From assembly GCA_964393035.1 (NCBI GenBank), contig CAYMRX010000005.1, forward strand, positions 1-64,000: a stretch of DNA of 64,000 nucleotides, given 5' to 3'. Both the position numbers and the translations under genes were made by a program. Shown one piece after another: positions 61,331-64,000 of this stretch. The notes beneath the pieces are model-generated. The model saw only the letters and a list, made by a program, of their open reading frames with translations, did no database searches and was not told the DNA's origin. The stretch comes from Tabrizicola_A sp964393035 (GTDB taxonomy: Bacteria; Pseudomonadota; Alphaproteobacteria; Rhodobacterales; Rhodobacteraceae). The number at the start of each line of letters is the position of its first letter. Position 1 is the stretch's first letter.

Positions 61331-61712
61331 GATCAACCTTGGGGCAGTCTCGAGTCGCAGATGGAGGAAAAATCCCGTGGCAGGTCAGAAAGTAGTGGCG
61401 TCGCCCAAACAACTACATTCTACTACAAAGGGCGCAGGTTCTTGGATGCGTGGCAGTCTCTCCGACCATTACAAGATCGATGAAGCCAGCTGTGAGCTGT
61501 TGCCGCGCCAGACGAATCTTGATTGGGCTTTTGCAGCCTGCTAAAATGACGTTTCTCACAAAACGATGGCTACTGTCGGATCTTTGGTGCGCATTACGTC
61601 GGCGCCAGAAAACAACAGCACGTTCTGGCAGCGCGCTTTCAAGGGCGGACAAATGGGCGCGCGCGCCTCTATCTTGTCAATTCATTGGAATTGCATGGAA
61701 TTTATATTTAAA
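61331..61712. other. Spacer between the IS3 element and tRNA-Thr
   Basis: 382 bp with only short frames on either strand and a lower GC content than the core genes. No transposase, RNA or known repeat recognised. It ends in an AT-rich stretch just after the 3' end of the tRNA gene, where a tRNA terminator would act. Confidence 0.5.
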
Positions 61713-61787
<75 letters not shown>

Positions 61788-61913
61788 GCCGGGGCGCGTC
61801 GGCTTTGGTTTCTGCCGGGCGTGGCGGGTGATTAGACGCAATTTTCGGGGGGCGCAAGAGGCATTTCGCATCCCTTCTGGACGGTTTTTGCGCCCTGCGC
61901 TATGGAAGGGGCC

Positions 61914-62081
61914 ATGCAGGACAATGCGACCCCTTCCACAGCAGGAAAACCAAAGCCGAAAGGCCGGGACAGCCGCGAAGATCGGCTGAAATCGGCCCTG
62001 AAGGCCAATATGGCCCGGCGCAAGGCGCAGGCCAAGGCGCGGGCGGATATGGGCGCGGACAAAGATAAAGAGGACGAGTAG
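61914..62081 (+). CDS. Small basic protein upstream of murA
   Basis: 55 residues, starting MQDNATPSTAGKPKPKGRDS and rich in Lys, Arg, Ala and Asp (ALKANMARRKAQAKARADMG), ending DKDKEDE. ATG at 61914 with GGAAGGGG just before; an in-frame ATG at 61902 is possible. Three bases separate it from murA, suggesting co-transcription. No signal or membrane segment. Function unknown; I believe similar short genes precede murA in relatives, but this is from memory. Confidence 0.65.
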   Translation: MQDNATPSTAGKPKPKGRDSREDRLKSALKANMARRKAQAKARADMGADKDKEDE

Positions 62082-62084
62082 CCA

Positions 62085-63353
62085 ATGGATTCGATTCTGG
62101 TCAAAGGCAATGGCGCGCTGAATGGGGCGATTCCGATTGCGGGGGCGAAGAATGCCTGCCTCACGCTGATGCCCGCGACGCTTCTGAGCGATGAGCCTCT
62201 GACGCTGACCAATGCGCCGCGCCTGTCGGACATTCGTACCATGACCCAGCTTCTGGGCAGCCTTGGCGCTGAGGTGGCGAGTTTGCAGGATGGCCAGGTG
62301 CTGGCAATGTCGAGCCACCAGATCACCAACCATACCGCCGACTATGACATCGTGCGCAAGATGCGCGCCTCGATCCTTGTCCTGGGGCCGATGCTGGCGC
62401 GGGATGGGCACGCGATTGTCTCCTTGCCCGGTGGCTGTGCGATTGGCGCGCGACCGGTTGATTTGCACCTGAAAGTGTTCGAGGCGATGGGGGCCGATCT
62501 GGACCTGCGCGATGGCTATGTTCATGCCAAGGCGCCCGGCGGGCGGCTCAAGGGGGCCGTGATCGAGTTTCCCTTCGTCTCGGTGGGCGCGACCGAGAAC
62601 GCGCTTCTGGCCGCCACCTTGGCCAAGGGCACCACGGTTATCAAGAAGGCCGCGCGCGAGCCGGAGATCGTCGATCTGGCGCAGTGCCTGCGCAAGATGG
62701 GGGCCGAGATTGAGGGCGAGGGGACCAGCACGATCACCGTGCAGGGCGTGGACCGCCTGCACGGCGCGACCCATCCGGTGGTGACCGACCGGATCGAGCT
62801 TGGCACCTATATGCTGGTGCCAGCCATTGCGGGGGGCGAGGTGGAATGTCTGGGCGGGCGGTTGGATCTGGTCGGCGCCTTTGCCGAAAAGCTGGATGCC
62901 GCCGGGGTTGAGGTGACGGAAACCGCGCGCGGGTTGAAGGTCAAGCGCCGGGGCGACCGGGTGCGGGCGGTGGATGTGGTGACCGAACCCTTCCCCGGTT
63001 TTCCGACCGATTTGCAGGCCCAGATGATGGCGATGCTTTGCACGGCCAATGGCACCTCGGTTCTGGAAGAAAAGATTTTTGAAAACCGCTTCATGCATGC
63101 GCCGGAACTGCTACGCATGGGGGCAAAGATCGACGTACATGGCGGCACCGCCACCGTGACCGGCGTGGAAAAACTGAAAGGCGCGCGCGTCATGGCGACA
63201 GATCTGCGCGCCTCGGTCAGCCTGATCCTTGCCGCCCTTGCCGCCGAGGGGGAAACCGTGGTTTCCCGCGTCTATCACCTTGATCGCGGCTATGAGCGGG
63301 TTGAGGAGAAACTGCGGGCCTGCGGCGCACAAATTGAACGGATCGCCGGATGA
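62085..63353 (+). CDS. murA: UDP-N-acetylglucosamine 1-carboxyvinyltransferase
   Basis: 422 residues, full length. It catalyses the first committed step of peptidoglycan synthesis. SILVKGNGALNGAIPIAGAKN at the N-terminus carries the substrate Lys/Asn; the catalytic loop Cys is C118 in LPGGCAIGARPVDLHL, so normal fosfomycin sensitivity of the enzyme is expected. PFPGFPTDLQAQMMAM and DLRASVSLILAALAAEGET follow. Start 3 bp after the small basic protein gene; stop overlaps the next gene by 4 bp. Confidence 0.97.
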   Translation: MDSILVKGNGALNGAIPIAGAKNACLTLMPATLLSDEPLTLTNAPRLSDIRTMTQLLGSLGAEVASLQDGQVLAMSSHQITNHTADYDIVRKMRASILVLGPMLARDGHAIVSLPGGCAIGARPVDLHLKVFEAMGADLDLRDGYVHAKAPGGRLKGAVIEFPFVSVGATENALLAATLAKGTTVIKKAAREPEIVDLAQCLRKMGAEIEGEGTSTITVQGVDRLHGATHPVVTDRIELGTYMLVPAIAGGEVECLGGRLDLVGAFAEKLDAAGVEVTETARGLKVKRRGDRVRAVDVVTEPFPGFPTDLQAQMMAMLCTANGTSVLEEKIFENRFMHAPELLRMGAKIDVHGGTATVTGVEKLKGARVMATDLRASVSLILAALAAEGETVVSRVYHLDRGYERVEEKLRACGAQIERIAG

Positions 63354-63823
63354 CCGACGCCCGGTTCGAAGACGGCGACGAGGCTCCGCTGCGCCTGCAG
63401 GCGCTGGGGCCGGATGATCTGCCGGTGCTGGCCGCGCTGGTGCAGGATGCGGTCATTCCGATCACGGAAATGACCTATGCCCGCCCGCGCCGCCGCTTTG
63501 CCGCGCTTCTGAACCGCTTTCGCTGGGAGGACCGCGAGGCTGCTGCCCGTGAAAAGCGCCCCTATGAACGGGTGCAGGCGCTTCTGGCCGTGGAAAACGT
63601 GACTGCCGTGCGGACCCAAGGCATCGACCGGGGGCAGGGGGAGACCATCCTGTCCTTGCTTGATCTGCGCTACGATGGCCCGACCGAAGGGCCGGGAACC
63701 GTGACGCTGACCCTTGCCGGGGATGGTGCGATTGAACTGGCGGTCGAGGCGCTGGAGATCAGCCTGCGCGACACCACACGGCCCTATCGCGCGGTGTCGG
63801 GCAAGGCGCCAAAGCACGATTAA
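63350..63823 (+). CDS. DUF2948 family protein
   Basis: 157 residues: LRLQALGPDDLPVLAALVQD, PRRRFAALLNRFRWEDRE, RVQALLAVENVTAVRTQGID and LSLLDLRYDGP, ending in an IELAVEALEISLRDTTRPY strand region. This matches the uncharacterised DUF2948 family of alphaproteobacteria, typically next to murA. ATGA overlap with murA shows translational coupling. No known function. Confidence 0.85.
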   Translation: MTDARFEDGDEAPLRLQALGPDDLPVLAALVQDAVIPITEMTYARPRRRFAALLNRFRWEDREAAAREKRPYERVQALLAVENVTAVRTQGIDRGQGETILSLLDLRYDGPTEGPGTVTLTLAGDGAIELAVEALEISLRDTTRPYRAVSGKAPKHD

Positions 63824-63830
63824 GCCCGGC

Positions 63831-64000
63831 TCAACTGCCGAAACAGGTGACCTTGCGGCCATCCGGCCAACGCCATTCCACCAGATCGGCGGTGCCGCGC
63901 AGCCTTGCGCCATCGCCGGCAGCATAGGACAGCGGAAACAGCGCATGGGGCTTGCGCACCACCAGATGCGCGATACCGCCCACTGTCACATCCGCCGTCT
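63831..64000 (-). CDS. 3' end of an unidentified minus-strand gene
   Basis: The last 56 codons of a gene that enters from the right edge: TADVTVGGIAHLVVRKPHAL, then FPLSYAAGDGARLRGTADLV and EWRWPDGRKVTCFGS, stop TGA at 63831-63833. The frame is open to the window edge and the codon use matches the neighbours. It converges on the DUF2948 gene with a 7-bp gap. No family can be named from this fragment. Confidence 0.6.
   Translation of the reverse strand, partial: TADVTVGGIAHLVVRKPHALFPLSYAAGDGARLRGTADLVEWRWPDGRKVTCFGS

Overview
The window is GC-rich, densely coding alphaproteobacterial DNA, most likely from a Rhodobacterales (Rhodobacter/Gemmobacter/Paracoccus-like) chromosome. The grounds are an aerobic-type cob cluster with paired DUF1636 genes, bluB and CbtAB, murA followed by a DUF2948 gene, a MocE-type ferredoxin, many 4-bp ATGA gene overlaps, and a GC-rich intergenic repeat with a GGGGATATTT core of a kind I recall from Rhodobacteraceae.

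Layout: (1) 40-795, a decayed IS5-type insertion sequence. (2) 821-4156 (minus), rfbCBDA for dTDP-L-rhamnose. (3) 4400-13169, a catabolic locus. On the minus strand are a PanB-like protein, a MocE-type Rieske ferredoxin and a membrane di-iron desaturase/hydroxylase. Divergently come a LacI-type regulator, an IolI-like TIM-barrel isomerase, a sugar ABC importer (binding protein, permease, single-domain ATPase) and a lactone-oxidase flavoprotein. The set resembles uptake and oxidative O-demethylation of an inositol derivative, as in rhizopine catabolism. (4) 13262-37080, a nearly continuous cobalamin region with four cobalamin riboswitches. These precede cbiMNQO (cobalt uptake), bluB-pduX-cobC, DUF1636-cobW-cobN-cobG-cobH-cobI-cobJ-(cobK reversed)-cobL-cobE-cobM-cobB-cobA-DUF1636, and cbtBA (second cobalt transporter) followed by cobF. 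cobO and cobQ run on the minus strand. cobS, cobT, cobD, cobP/U and cobV are not in the window.

(5) 37097-45349, a signalling island: two paralogous degenerate receiver proteins, two LuxR-type response regulators, a periplasmic SUOX-fold protein beside a hybrid kinase (PAS-HisKA-HATPase-REC-HPt), and a DegS/NarX-type kinase. (6) 45732-60216, a secreted 3017-residue protein with two complete animal-type heme-peroxidase domains, RTX repeats and a very acidic tract, followed by a type I secretion ABC ATPase, a membrane-anchored RTX protein and an HlyD-type adaptor. This resembles the Mn(II)-oxidising peroxidases (MopA) of marine alphaproteobacteria, with its regulators next door. (7) 60318-61330, an internally deleted IS3-family element; then tRNA-Thr(GGU), a small basic protein gene, murA, a DUF2948 gene and the 3' end of an unidentified minus-strand gene.

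The most unusual parts are the double peroxidase with its signalling island, the PanB-like protein that lacks PanB metal ligands inside a MocDE-like locus, and the reversed cobK whose start codon overlaps that of cobL.
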